Origin: Marthasterias glacialis
Lineage: Eukaryota > Echinodermata > Asteroidea > Forcipulatida > Asteriidae
Direction: 5' to 3'
Assembly: GCA_911728455.2 (NCBI GenBank)
Contig: OU452227.1
Coordinates: forward strand, 12,805,110 to 12,869,109
DNA length: 64,000 nt
Positions 34,596-46,810 of this stretch are shown one piece after another. The number at the start of each line of letters is the position of its first letter. Position 1 is the stretch's first letter. The notes under the pieces are model-generated. The model saw only the letters and a program-made list of their open reading frames with translations, had not been told where the DNA came from and searched no databases. The position numbers were made by a program, and so were the translations under genes.

Positions 34596-34630
34596 TCCGG
34601 TCTGCTGAGGTGGGATTCGAACCGGAGTCC
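34596..34630 (-). repeat. tRNA-like box B fragment (SINE)
   Basis: On the minus strand ACTCCGGTTCGAATCCCACC, tcagcagaccgg carries a perfect box B (GGTTCGAATCC). No box A is recognisable. It lies about 285 bp before globin exon 2. Confidence 0.5.
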
Positions 34631-34913
34631 ACATATGAGGTGAAATAAAGTGGGAAAACCGTGAGCAAACCAAGGCTTTTAGCCATGTCTCGTGGTGGTA
34701 TTAAACCAATATGAATGAAGGTGAACTTCCGTCTGGAATCCGTCGATGAACAACTAAAGGTATAGCAACTGAGAGTTCAAAGGTCATGATTGATCTATGA
34801 TCGACCAAAATGAACTGTTTGAATTAAAGTTGGTTAATATGGACGCGTAGGCCTATATGTTTTATCACGAAGCACACGTCGATAAGTGTTTTTCTTTTGC
34901 CACTGTCTTTCAG

Positions 34914-34984
34914 TCAGAAGCCACAAGAGGATAATTTCTTCAAGCAAGCTTGGGCAAGTTTCACGAGTATTCTTCCATTTTCAA
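34914..34984 (+). CDS. Globin, coding exon 2 (71 bp)
   Basis: The acceptor is excellent (TTTTTCTTTTGCCACTGTCTTTCAG) and so is the donor (TCAA|GTGAGT). The exon enters in phase 2 and leaves in phase 1, the combination needed to connect the exons at 22102 and 56473. It codes Ser6, then QKPQEDNFFKQAWASFTSIL and PFS (residues 7-29); its last base plus GT of the next exon make Ser30. The composition is protein-like. The segment would form an N-terminal extension of roughly 30 residues ahead of the globin A helix. Extensions occur in several invertebrate globins; I see no signal peptide or lipid-attachment motif. I do not recognise a domain in it. An overlapping acceptor four bases later would break the phase. 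Confidence 0.65.
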
Positions 34985-35234
34985 GTGAGTACCACTGCGA
35001 TTCTTGTTGATTGTTTTATTTTTTTGTTTTAATGCAAGTCACCCATCACAAGAGCCCACTCTAGGTGTGGGCTCAGAAGAGATAGGAACCTGCCCCAATG
35101 CGGAGAAACAAAACATGGCGAGATACAAACACGAGTCTCTCCACGACACAGCCAAGAACAGGAAGGTGTAAATGAATCTGTTGCGAGACAAACACAACTG
35201 CCTCTTCACATATCTAAAGCAATTATAGTTTAGT

Positions 35235-35325
35235 ATCTTGCCCAAGAGCACAAGTGTCATGACCGGGATCCGAACCCACACCCGATGACACAGCCACTAG
35301 ATTACTCAAGTCAGCCACGGCACGC
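35235..35325 (-). repeat. SINE-like tRNA-derived fragment
   Basis: On the minus strand GCCGTGGCTGACTTGAG, then GGGTTCGGATCCCGGTCATG (box B-like) and acacttgtgctcttgggc form a tRNA-Ser/Leu-type head with a short tail. Confidence 0.5.
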
Positions 35326-36138
35326 TTTTAGAAGGAAACAAATATTCCGAAAAAATGCAGGCATTTCTAAGCTGATATATTTTGCACAGTTTGTTAAAAC
35401 TGAGAATGCAGAAAACTAGTCTACAATATTTCTTTAGCCATCAAAGCATCTGCACGTAGCGGATAGCGTCAACCTCTGCTGTGTGAATGTAGGCCAATGC
35501 ATATTGCTAATCCATGTTAGATCCAATAATCATTGGGGTCGAAACCTATCAGGTGGTTGCAACCGGAACATTTTTGACCTGATAACAGAAGGAAAAATAC
35601 TTGCCCGCTTGACAAGAAAAAATGGGTTATTTTACACGAGGCCCACATATTTTGTTAATCAGCGTTCCATGGAAGTCCAAAGTAGCTTCAATTACCCTCT
35701 TGGGTGTGATGTAAGTGTAATCCCCAGTAACCTGCAGTTAGACATCCATCTCTCAAAGTTCCAAGTTTCAGTCCAAAAACAACCCCTAATTTTATCTTTC
35801 ATCGCTCAATCGTTTCATGGTAAAAAAAAATTGTTCGGGGCCAGCCTTGGTCATGGTCACGGAAAACTATCAGCGTGTCTGGTTGAAAACTACACCGGGA
35901 AAAGTGCAAGCGAGGTGGGATAGGTTGGAGAAAGTTCTTTTTTTTTTTTAAATAAATCTTCTGAGTGAATGTACTGCTAAAAAACTCAGGACGCCGGAAC
36001 ACTTTTTCCAAAGTTATAACTACATTCTGTTTACGGTTCCTGTTGTTTTGACTTAAATTGAAGATAATGTTAGATAAGGCTGTTTCACGGAAACCAACCC
36101 ATGACGTCCATTAATACCATAATTCCTCCCCTCCTTTC

Positions 36139-36141
36139 TTT

Positions 36142-36216
<75 letters not shown>
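36139..36216 (+). repeat. (TTTA)n microsatellite
   Basis: About 19 uninterrupted TTTA units. Confidence 0.97.
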
Positions 36217-38287
36217 CACGTAGAGCATACTCCATTCCACAACCTAATAACGTAGGCTTATCAAATCTGACATTCTATCAAAAGTTAAAAAGTGCAGATA
36301 TTTCTCAACTGCACTTATTTTTTAGAAAGGTCTACGCATCGCTGGAAAACTTCAAAGGGTTAAGGCAATAAACAAAAATATTCTTAGTTGTCGAAAACTG
36401 TACCGAAAATGAAGGTTTTTTCAAGGTGCATGTGAGAACATTGCGGTGCACATTAGGAAGGTACTGACAATGTCTAAAAGAGTCTGTTAAAACGCAAGAA
36501 AAAAAAAACTAAAAACAAAAACAGTTTGCAGTTGTCTTTTAATAATTGTCAACAATGTTCCCAATGAGTCTTCGTCCACCCTGTCTCTGTCGTCTGCTAA
36601 AGTTTTCCCGCCGTCCATTCTTTCTGCCGGCCCGGCTTCTTCAAAAGGAGATCACCTTGTACAACAACCAAATGGTGATCAGTCTTGATTTGGTGACAGA
36701 CAACAGTCTCACCGAACTGACTCTGAACCCTGTGGGGGTGCTGTGCTGAAAATCCTCCGCATTCTCAAGCTAAACCGTTTATACCCCTTTTCAGGGGTCT
36801 CGTCTTTTTGGAGTTTACTATGGAAGTCTATGTTTATAATATGATATGACCCCATGAGTTTGGTGCGGATACGCCGTAGTTGCTTAACTTGCCAAGCGTA
36901 CCGCTGCGCTCGCTGGAACTTGAGACAGTGTATAGCCACGGTGTTCTGGAAGCGATGACGTATTGAAAGTAAAGACGGGAGGAACATTTGTACAACCACT
37001 CTTCAAAGGATTATTGAAAACTCCGGAGCCAGGGGCATTTAACAGAATTTCACCCGGGGTGAGTAGCCAAATCGACGGACGTGACGGAACTCTTTTGGTG
37101 GACATGGGAAGGTGCACGCCTTGCTTTCCGCGGTGGGGGAAGCCGATCTCGCCAGGTAAATTCCACATTCTTTCCATCCTCTCGAAACAACAGGTGTGTA
37201 TTAAGGGTCTGGAGGGTGGGCTAGTCAGAAAATGGAACACATGCGGTATGTACCTGTTTTGTTGGTAACAAGAGTTTGCCCGAGAACGTTAGGCTTGGTT
37301 AATGGCGAGGTTGTAAGTGGCTTGACCAAGGATATGCCAAAAGTTCATCGACAGTTCTGCAGAGCTAAATATTGCTGAACTATCTGATTAGGTCACTAAT
37401 TGGAGCAGAGTCCCTTAAGTACTTGAAATGCCTTATATCGGTAAAGTGGTTGGCTCTAGATCTTTGAAATCACCCATGAACATATACCACGACTGTTTAA
37501 GTCTTCAGCGTTTACTTTGGGTGAACGATGGAACGCGTGAGTGTAATACCATAGGCGTATTGAAACAATATCTTAACACCTGTTGCACATCGGAATTCGG
37601 TGACTCTATCGCAAATCAAGACAGCTTGCAGCATATACGCAAGCATAAATTTTCAATTTTAAAGTAAACGTGGTTGATGCTTTTTTGTTTGTTTTAGAAT
37701 CGCCGTAAACCTGTCATCAAACTCAAGACTTGGCTTCGAAAATTAGCGTACCGGTAGTTCTTTATGCTACCTGAAAAACATAAAGGTTGTCAAGACGTAT
37801 ACAATTATGTTATGAATTACTATTATACAGTTTGATTACACTTGTTGAAAATTTGCCAACTTTGACCATCCGAGGAGCAAAGACCATAATCCAGTTTCAC
37901 AGCCTAAGGGAACCCTGGTCAGTGTGGGGTTAGTTAAGGATCACGGTAACTCAAAAGCGAGTCACCAACCTGTGCATGTATGACTGAAATCCGCTAATCG
38001 CGGTATTTTGTGGTTGGGTAATCAAGAAACGTGCCCTTTCCGTAATTACGTTTCCATCTCTGATTGTTGCACCTTACGTTAAGCAAACAGTGGTATGCTT
38101 TTGGACCAAGAATGGTAAAAACATGATTTGCTTGATTAGAGTCAGTTTACCATATTGAGAAAGCTATTAAAATGTACATCTTTTGGGACTGGAATCCGCT
38201 TCTTCCTTGCTAAAGAAAAATTATTGCTTAGCAGTCTGCTTGAAGCCGTCTCCGAATTGGAGTGTGTTGCCAAGGGCAGTCTATGCT

Positions 38288-38650
38288 TTAAAGCCCCAGC
38301 TCAACATTGGTAAGAAGAAAAAACATATATGTTCACAGATTTACATATACCTTACATGGTATACAAATAATGATGGTAGAAAACTTTCCTTGAAATATTT
38401 CTGCCTGAAGTGTTATCGTTTTTAAATAATAAATGAAATAAGATTCAAAATTAGTTTTCGTCTGAGTGAGACGGAAACTCTGCCTATAAGAATGCGTACA
38501 AAATGTTGAAAGCATTTTACTGTTTTCTCGCAAACGAAACAACGAAATGAGCTAACATTTTCACAGGTTGGTTTTATTACAAATATCTTGATTTGTGCAA
38601 AGAATGTGAGCATTTACAGTCAGTTTACCAGTGATGAGCTGGGGCTTTAA
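38288..38650. mobile_element. TTAA-flanked 365-bp MITE, copy 2
   Basis: It begins TTAAAGCCCCAGCTCAACAT and ends GAGCTGGGGCTTTAA, with TTAA at both borders. Core blocks (CACAGATTTACATATACC, CTTTCCTTGAAATATTTCTG, CTGAGTGAGACGGAAACTC, CATTTTCACAGGTTGG) are intact. In globin intron 2. Confidence 0.92.
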
Positions 38651-39059
38651 CGCATGATGACGCGGGGACCAAGCCACAGCTGCAGCCGTAGCCGCTAATT
38701 CGGAAACGGCCTGCATGACAGTTTTATGAAATCTGGGCCAGCTGATGTTTGGAGTTTATACAGCACATGGTGCAAGCTGGTGCTACTCTGTTTGTACCAA
38801 ACATCTCAAGTGCACTAGTGGACTGGGTTTATTGACGCACTAATATCCCTTGGGTGGTCGTCCAGTTTGGACTCCATAGTATTTGTAACCAAATACCCCA
38901 ATTTCATTTATATTTGGTTAAAAAATAGACAAGCACGCAGTTCGTTTGGGCCTTTTCTTCACGAGACTAACTTGGTCAAGATTTCACCCAAAGGGGTTGC
39001 TTTAATTCACACCCTTGTTTAAAAGGCACCTACTTTTAAAACTATTTAGGTTGAAATCA

Positions 39060-39225
39060 CTACTGAAAATAGATGTCAATTTTTTGTTAACACCACCAAC
39101 CAAGCCACGGCTAAGAGGTAAAATAGTCTGGTCCTTTTGTAATGTAGGCCCGTGTTGTGATAATCAGTAATCATATTGCTGAAAAGGAACAAGACAAAAG
39201 CAACGGTAGAATGTTTTTATGGGCT
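39060..39225. repeat. Diverged copy of the CCATCTTG MITE family
   Basis: CCAACCAAGCCACGGCTAAG, AAAATAGTCTGGTCC and TTTTGTAATGTAGG match the interior of the 32770-32943 element. Neither terminal repeat is clear. Confidence 0.45.
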
Positions 39226-40205
39226 CTCTATCGCCACATCAGTGACCAGATTAACCTTGGAGTCTAGAATTTTTCTGATTGGCCAAGTAATGTCCAATTG
39301 ATATGCAAATAAGCGAGATTCGGCGAATCCCGTGCCACCAATGGCTTTACGGTCGGTTACAGCGCGCTGTGACGTCATGACAGCTCATCTGTCAACACTG
39401 GGCTAACGATCGACTCGGTAATAATAACAAATTACAAAGAGTGTGCGAACGCTCTTCAAAAACATAATAAATGTGGTATTTATTTCTAGAAATATTTCGC
39501 CGAATCCCTTGGTGTTGTCGAACCCTGAACCGTTCAGGGTATCCCATCCCCGGGGTGTCATACAAGGACCACTTACACAAGAGGGCGTGCCCCCACGCTA
39601 TGGGCAACATGACCCTACTGAAGTGGACATCCATCAGCAATTCGTTTTAGACTCTTGAAAAAAAAATCCGTAAAAACCTACATGTGTGCTGTCAGACGCT
39701 CATTGCGTGTTACAGCTGCAGAAACACCGTATGGGATTATGAAAAACATCCCCAAGCTCTTCCACCAAGGGGAAACAAAACAAAATTCAACCAAAAATGT
39801 GACCTATTACAGCTGCCCTTTCAACAAACTGATTGTTTACTTCCATTTTTTGTACAAATCTCAACGGTATCGCATGTCATAGTTTTGGTGTCGGTGGGGT
39901 CCTAAACTTCGTTAAGATGAAAATTGGACTTGTTATACGGGAGGAACCGCCTTTAGGGTAAACTTGGTCACCCCTGGCCTAAACCAAGCAATGTCATCGG
40001 GGACCGGAACCTATTATAATTGAACCAAACAATTGTCCCTTTTTTTTTTTAGGTTTATAACCATTCTAGACGATCACAGGTATCGAATTTTAAAATACTC
40101 TCCAACATCTGCCTTTTCGTAAAAACAAGCAAATTACCAGCGAAATCTGAAATTCCACCTTGAAAATTCACGCGCTGAAAGTGATATCGAGAAATCCGCA
40201 CTGAC

Positions 40206-40481
40206 CAATCACGGCCCGTTGTTTTCTCGATCAATCCAAGCTCGTCAGATGTATAAATTGCGGTCGTCGCGACATCTCCCGTAGTCAAGTTGAATTTTTT
40301 TTTATTGACGGTACATTGTGATTGTGTACATGTACGTGTAGATGTAAGGGTAGGCCTGCCTATTCGGTCCAGTGACTACAACAATCGCCTTTTTGCATTC
40401 GGACATTTTTAAGCAAACAAGAACGGTCGCTTCACGGCGTGGGTGAATTTCAGAGGAGCGGCTGTCCCCTGCGCGCACACC
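40206..40481 (+). promoter_or_regulatory. Possible alternative promoter with CCAAT and TATA motifs
   Basis: GACCAATCACGGCCC at about 40204 and GATGTATAAATTGCGG at about 40247 have the spacing of a CCAAT box and TATA box. They precede an ATG in near-ideal context (CACACCATGG) at 40482 with a strong donor at 40576. This could drive a globin transcript with a different N terminus, or be coincidental. Confidence 0.35.
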
Positions 40482-40575
40482 ATGGACATACAGCGTGGTC
40501 TCGGACCGAGTTCCAACGGGGAGATACTCATCATCGACGGCTTGAGTTTGGCTGAGAAATCGTGCGAACACCTGT
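40454..40575 (+). CDS. Possible alternative globin exon
   Basis: From ATG 40482 the frame codes MDIQRGLGPSSNGEILIIDG, LSLAEKSCEHL plus one base, ending at CTGT|GTGAGT in phase 1, which fits 56473 (T|GT, Cys). If used internally, the acceptor GAATTTCAG at 40453 would accept phase 2 from the exon at 22102, and the frame from 40454 to 40481 is open. So it is compatible both as a first exon and as a mutually exclusive partner of exon 34914-34984. The latter has the better acceptor. A globin exon 2 alternative or a false exon are both possible. Confidence 0.35.
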
Positions 40576-42991
40576 GTGAGTTACAAATCCATTGTTCTCT
40601 TATCCAAAAATCGATGCGTTGATTGTGTCACTTCTATAAAGGGATATATTGTTAGCTACCAATTTTATCACCTCTTCATTTTTCTATCGTGTTTGACTGA
40701 CACATGTTATGTATTCAGCCAACACCTATAATTTATGATACATGTATTTATTTTCATTGTGAAGTATAGACATTAATGATAATTGCAACCTGCAACCAAA
40801 TGTTTAAAATTTTCATAGACTGAATCGCAAGCACACTAAAAAAGTAACGCGCATTTATACAGTCAACGGCTCTTTATTTTTTAAGTTAACACTTTTTACT
40901 TACTTGTCCGTACTTTGCGTCGGACAACTCAAGTCATTTTATTCTGCCCCAGAGCTGTGAAATCCCTTACTTCCAGTTTATAATTGGTACCGTTACTCTG
41001 CGTTTGAATTGTTTTAGTTAAGCATCAAAAGCTTGGGGCTTGCCCCGGGACAATAGTTCGGGTTTTATTAAGAAAAATAACCAGAGACTGTGAGACAGGT
41101 GACTTCATTGTAATTTTTTGTTTCTGTTCGAGAGCACACGGAGTGTAATAGAAACCTAGTGCGGATCATGAACCGGTGGTTATTCTGAATGTACCAATGA
41201 TACGTGAAATCAGATCCGATAATGTTTTACTGTTCAATTTAAAGGGATGCAAAACTGGAAGAATAACATCATTCGACCATTCAGACAAAATGTGTTGTTT
41301 TTTTACTGGATTGATATATATGTGTTCACTGACTGAAATCAGATTATATTTGTTTTAATGAAATCTCTAATGTCATAATGTAAAAGGGTTTGAAGAAATG
41401 CATTGATTAATTATACATGACTTTTAGCATATAATTTGTCAAATCCTGAACCTGATAATTATGCAGTCAAATATATCATTAATTTTGTAGCTTTTTGTCA
41501 ATCAAATAAAAATCTTGTTATTTTGCGAAAAATAATTTTCCCCGTGATCATTTAGGCTACTGCTGAAAATGTTTGCTTCTTGTTATATTAAATCATTTGT
41601 AAGTGTATTAATTTTGCATTGTTAAAAAATTAATAGATAGGATTCAAAAATTGAATCAAATTGACAAATTAAAGAAGCTTGCAGATTCAAAATTCAAAAA
41701 CAGAAATTAACGTTCATTTGTTTAGTGAATAGAGTACAACATTTACGTGTATTGATTGACTAAAGCAAGTGGCGGAGTAACCGCTGCCTTTATAAAGACG
41801 TGTTTTAAATTGGGCACAAATCAATTCTCAAAGATGAAAACCCTTCAGACACAAACATTTCTTCTGCTCAGTTGTTCCTGATGTGCAGACATTACACAAA
41901 TAAATTCTCATGTTCAAATTGATGATACTGTACCAGCTATTTCATATAATGGGATAATGTTGTTACTGTAAAGAAGATGTTCATGTCTGCGGCAACAGAC
42001 GAATCGAAAACCAGAACCGAATTACAGTAAATTGCAATTGCACAAGTGTGCCATGCTCTACGCAGACTGTACATAGCTTCGAGATCGTATTTACCTTGTA
42101 CCAAAATAAATGTTTTGGTAATAATAGTGTGACTGCACTTTTTAAAGCTGTATTGAATCTGGACCTACTGGTTTTTCGTTTCCAGGAAGGTCGTATTTGC
42201 GGTAACGCCACGACGCGATGCGCAGATTCAAAACAAACCACGCGATCGAGTTTTTAAATTTTGTTTTGAACTATTTCAGAAAATGTGCAACATTTGGTAA
42301 CGGCGTGTCGGTTGAAGCTGTGTCCGGAAACTCACTTGTTGTACGTCAATCATATACTTACAAATATGTTTCCGTTAATCATGGTTTCAGATGAGAGACT
42401 ATAATGGATGTGTCATATGACAAATATTTACTGAATGCCAAAGCCTTACAGTCACAAAACGTGTATGCTGAATCGATCACAGATTTGTTTTTAGTTGTGA
42501 GAGGTAAAACCATTTTTGTTGTCTGTGTGGAAAATGTCTTTACGGGTGCCATTTGGTGTCTTTAAGCCACTCATGCAAGCCAGCATTTCGAAGTCACAAC
42601 TCCAACCCAACCTTGTTACTAAAGGGGCACGAGTGGCAATCTTAAAGCACACTTGCTTACCAGTATCATGTGATAAAATTTCATCTTCGAGACGATACGG
42701 AATGTGCATATATACCAAATGATCAAACCATTTGATCGTTTTATAACGATCCAAACAGTTAGCAATTAAAGATGACGCTCAATATTTTTGAGAGAAGCCA
42801 GCCTCAAGCGATTGTACACTAACTTATTTCTCGAAAGACTTGTTTGCCTAGAACGACAAACTCAATTTCGGGTGAAAACGTGTACACTTCAACGTTTAGA
42901 TTAATTCACCTTTGAAAAAATAAAATTAGCTGTTGCAAACTGCTTACCAACCAAAAGGACATGTTGTATACATGCAAAACATTGTAAATTG

Positions 42992-43065
42992 CCTCACGTT
43001 TCGACCCTTGCAGAGTCTTTCTCAAAGGCTAAAAAGAAAGACTCTGGTAGGGTCGAAACGTGAGG
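42992..43065. repeat. Near-perfect hairpin, ~31-bp arms
   Basis: CCTCACGTTTCGACCCTTGC, AGAGTCTTTCT pairs with AGAAAGACTCTGGTAGGGTC, GAAACGTGAGG around a short loop (caaaggctaaaa). Confidence 0.85.
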
Positions 43066-43340
43066 CCACTACAATTTTTTGAATTACCTTTCTAACAATC
43101 ACCAAAACTAAACCAACTCTCAAGAAATCTACTGATTGTTTCACTCTGCTTTATACTATGAAACGACCGGGGTTCGGATCCGGATCCAAAAGGATCAGGA
43201 ACCCATTCCCATAGTATAACCCATTTAACTAATCCGGAACTAGGGTCGGTACAGTAACGGGCTTTGTCACTCGTATTCCTGGCCACTCTGACACCGAACC
43301 CAGATCAGAATGACACAAATATGGACCAGGCACTCATTAT

Positions 43341-43412
43341 CAAGCCCTGGTGTGATTCGAACCCAGTGTCAGCTCTGAGTCGGATAGTTTGTGACCGACA
43401 ACCGTCCCTCTT
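43341..43412 (-). repeat. tRNA-like SINE fragment
   Basis: On the minus strand GAGCTGACACTGGGTTCGAA, TCACACCAGGG holds a perfect box B. The upstream portion (GTCGGTCACAAACTATCCGA) is only loosely tRNA-like. Confidence 0.4.
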
Positions 43413-45907
43413 CATGGTCGAGAAAATAGTAGAGTTTGCCTGAAATTGCACGAGTGGGTTTTAGAGCATTTTTAAAATTGCATGGGTTTTCAATAATTTC
43501 AGGAAAATTACAACTTGTCACGTTCAATAACTTCTCTGTGTATCTGGTACCATGACCTTTCTACGTCCATACTTCCTCATATACATTCAACCATAGTGAT
43601 TACTGATATAGTAAACTGCTCTTCCACTGTAAGTTGTTTCCCAGTACTTTCTTAAAATATCTTACCCTCCCATACCAGTATACTTTTGGAAATTCCAGTT
43701 AGTTTTGCGGTCACCATGTGCGTGGAAAACTATTTAAAGAGGGCTACTAATAATGATTGTTGACATTTAAATAACCCAGTTTTGTTTTGTTAAGATCCCT
43801 GCTATATTTAAAACAATGGCTTTATATATATTTAAGAAAACGCGGGAGAGTATTATGTGTCAGCGAGTACATGTATAGCGCTCTGTTGTACGCATGTTGG
43901 ATCAGACAGTGAAAACAAACAGTTATATTTATACACATACGTCCATCGCTTTTTTTGTTCGCATAACTCAGCTTATGAACATTCTAACCACGTACGGTAG
44001 ACTTTTATCACGCTGTGTCCATTGCGATTGGGTTCCCTGTGTGCCCGCACGATCACAGCACTAATAGGTTTAAAAGGGCCAGTCTATTTTCAGAGTAGCC
44101 TCGATTTCATTCCACGTATCTGTATGCACTCCGTGCCTTGAAAAATGTTGGAGTTGTTGGACTACCCCTAAAGTGAAACTCACCCCTCTACAAATATCAA
44201 TCGTGCTATAAATACACGACAACAACAACCCCCAGTGTATTTATTCACCGCATTGGCGACACGCGAGGGAGCGACCACAGGTAACATTTCAGATCGTATT
44301 CTCCACAGAAAACGATCTGTTTGACTTTTTCCATCTCGGCTGGGGTGCGTCGTGGTGCCGCATAGCGCTGGGTTCACGGCCATGCAGCGCTTGCATCGCC
44401 CGCCAAAAACCTGACACAGTCTATATCTAATGAAAGGTGACTATGCTGTCCCGCCACCAGGGGGGCACAATCTCACTGCGTTGCTGAGCGGGAGTATTTT
44501 GCTAAGCCATTATACATATGTTTTTATGGAGCCTATGTCACAAACTATTTATCTGAATCAGTCACACAGTGTACATCACATTGCATTTACGCATGAACCC
44601 CGTTTTAATTAAACAGAACTTTACCGCGCTCACACACCTTGTACCTTGCTTCAGGTCCCTTAAAGGAGAAATGTAGTTAAATAATTGAGCAACAAGATGA
44701 AAATTGTAGTAAAAAAAGGAAGATAAGACTGCCCTCGTAAGTGGTGAAACTGACTACACAGTCATAAACACACAACGTTTAATGCAGTCGAAGCTTTTGA
44801 TCACGATAACGTTTCTGACGAAAAAAAAAGAAATCTGTTTAAACAATCTTTTAAGTCCAATAACGCGGCTAAGCAGAATTTGAACGTTTAGCCATCGTTG
44901 CTCTGAAGCGCTCTTTAATATGGTTGATGTGTGGTTGCAGTGCATCGCTGAGAAATGTTCACCACACGCAGCGACGTCCGTTTTGTTTGTGGGCGTAGCA
45001 TTCTTTCTTCAATTATATGGAGATTGTGTTCTAGTGTGTTTCCTGCATAGTGAGATGTGAAAGACAAGACAATTGTACTCTTCTAAGACATGTCTGCAGA
45101 ACTATTTTTTTTTATCCTAAAGGCTGATGTTCGTGAAAAAAAATACAAACAAATACAAAAACATAATCGATTTCAGGTTTTATCAAAAGCCCAAGGGTAC
45201 AAAGTTGATTATGAATCGTCGGTCTAGTACGCAATAATTAAATTTAAAGCAACTTTTTAGATTTTAAGGAAGACAAAATTAATCTAAGATAAATTGCAAG
45301 ATTTTCTTATTGCTCTGCGATCTTTGATTTCGTTAAGACATTTAATTGTCGAAATAAGCTCGAAATAAACGTTCTCGGGTTGGTTTATTTTGGGTAAATA
45401 AATCGGAGATTGACCCTGACTGCAATCGTGTCATGTTCCAGTTGTGAGATAGCAATAACGGGTACTGGTTTTTATGACCGCAGGACCAAGGTACCAGGCT
45501 ATTTTACCATTTCAGTCTCGTTTTGGTTATATTGATTTAAATGGGAGAGAATCGAGATGACTGCATGCTCTTTAATAACTGTAGCATATACTTTTTTGCA
45601 TTAGAAGACATGAGTTTTAAGATTAAACGCAATGTAATATGCAACTCACATTAACAGTCTCCCCCAGTATTTTGCAATTTATTTTAATTGTGCTGCTATT
45701 TACTTTCACTAGACTATGTTGTAGATATTTATAAATATTATGTAATATTTGTTGACAGCAGTTCTGGGTGCTCCGACTACAGAGGGCCGGTCCTTTTCTG
45801 GATGACGCCCCCATTCATACTGTATTATTTATTTTTTGTATTGCGTTTTATTTAATATTATTATGTTTGGGTTTCACCAAACTGTACATGAATGTATGAA
45901 TGGAAAT

Positions 45908-45943
45908 AAACAAACAAACAAACAAACAAAAAACAAACAAACC
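45908..45943 (+). repeat. (CAAA)n simple repeat
   Basis: Eight or so CAAA units with one A-rich interruption. Confidence 0.9.
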
Positions 45944-46719
45944 AATCAATGTCTTATTGAAATAAATTCCTTTACCCCTGGTGTCTCTGGCAAGAGATTG
46001 ACATGGATCCTTCAAAATCCTCCACTCTGTTAAGGTAACCCAACACCAAACTGGTTGGACTTAGATAAAATTGGCACACCTGACCCAGACACCTGATAAG
46101 CAGTTATTTGGGCCCATCAAACGGTCCCAAATCCTTCAAAATCAGATAACTTCGTGAATAGGACTTTGGAGGATTTTGGAGGCTTATGGTTCTTTGTGGT
46201 AAACCAATCCTACACTTCAAAACTACATTCGATCATATAAGCGCCAATCGTGACGTATTACATACGTCATGAACACCATTACATAATTTGTAATACGTCA
46301 TAGGTGTATACTAAAGGCTGACCTGGGGATTTTACAGCCTGCCCTCGCACTTCCGTGATAACGAGTGGAAACTCATCAGTGACCAACGGGAAACCCAATC
46401 CATCGTTAGGGATCGTTGATTGGCCGTCCTCTGGTGATTGATATGGAATACCATAGGAACTCCAAAACACATCTTGATTATAAAAAAAGGAACCAATTCA
46501 CATGAGGAGAATAATTGCCAGTATCATTTACAATGATCATTTTCAATGCACATCATCTATGTTTCCACTCATTCATGTTATTTTTAAAACCTGGTTCGAA
46601 GACGGTATCGTAATCACAAAAGGTAGACCTATTCTTACATTTTTTTTAACGACACAGAAACTTTAAAGATGGATACAAGTTTGCACAAGGAGCCCTCTGC
46701 CTTACTTTTTTCACTAAGC

Positions 46720-46810
46720 TAATAATAATATATATAATAATTTATTCTTAATGTAGCGCTTTACATTAAAATCTCAAAACGCTCATAAATTACAAGAGTA
46801 ACAGTAAACA
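46720..46810 (+). repeat. Fragment of the 'GCGCTTTA' interspersed repeat
   Basis: AATAATAATATATATAATAA, TGTAGCGCTTTACATTAAAA and CTCAAAACGCTCATAAATTA resemble the 7361-7570 repeat. A further diverged piece is at 47170-47220. Confidence 0.4.

Larger units (their letters stand above)
22119..34913 (+). other. Globin intron 1 (12.8 kb)
   Basis: This intron lies between the first two globin exons in the favoured model. It includes a 19-base G run (26339-26357), a CpG-rich patch with a possible alternative first exon (26520-26728), two copies of the CCATCTTG MITE (31024-31204, 32770-32943) and a SINE piece (34596-34630). Long stretches (22500-26300, 27300-30900, 33000-34590) show no feature I can support. 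Frames of 90-116 codons at 26023, 31935 and 32269 lack splice support and family motifs. Confidence 0.55.

Noticed and set aside
35483-35923. 146-codon plus-strand open frame, the longest in the window
   Set aside because: It starts at GTG, has no recognised domain, and no splice or promoter context; a frame this long is expected by chance in 64 kb.
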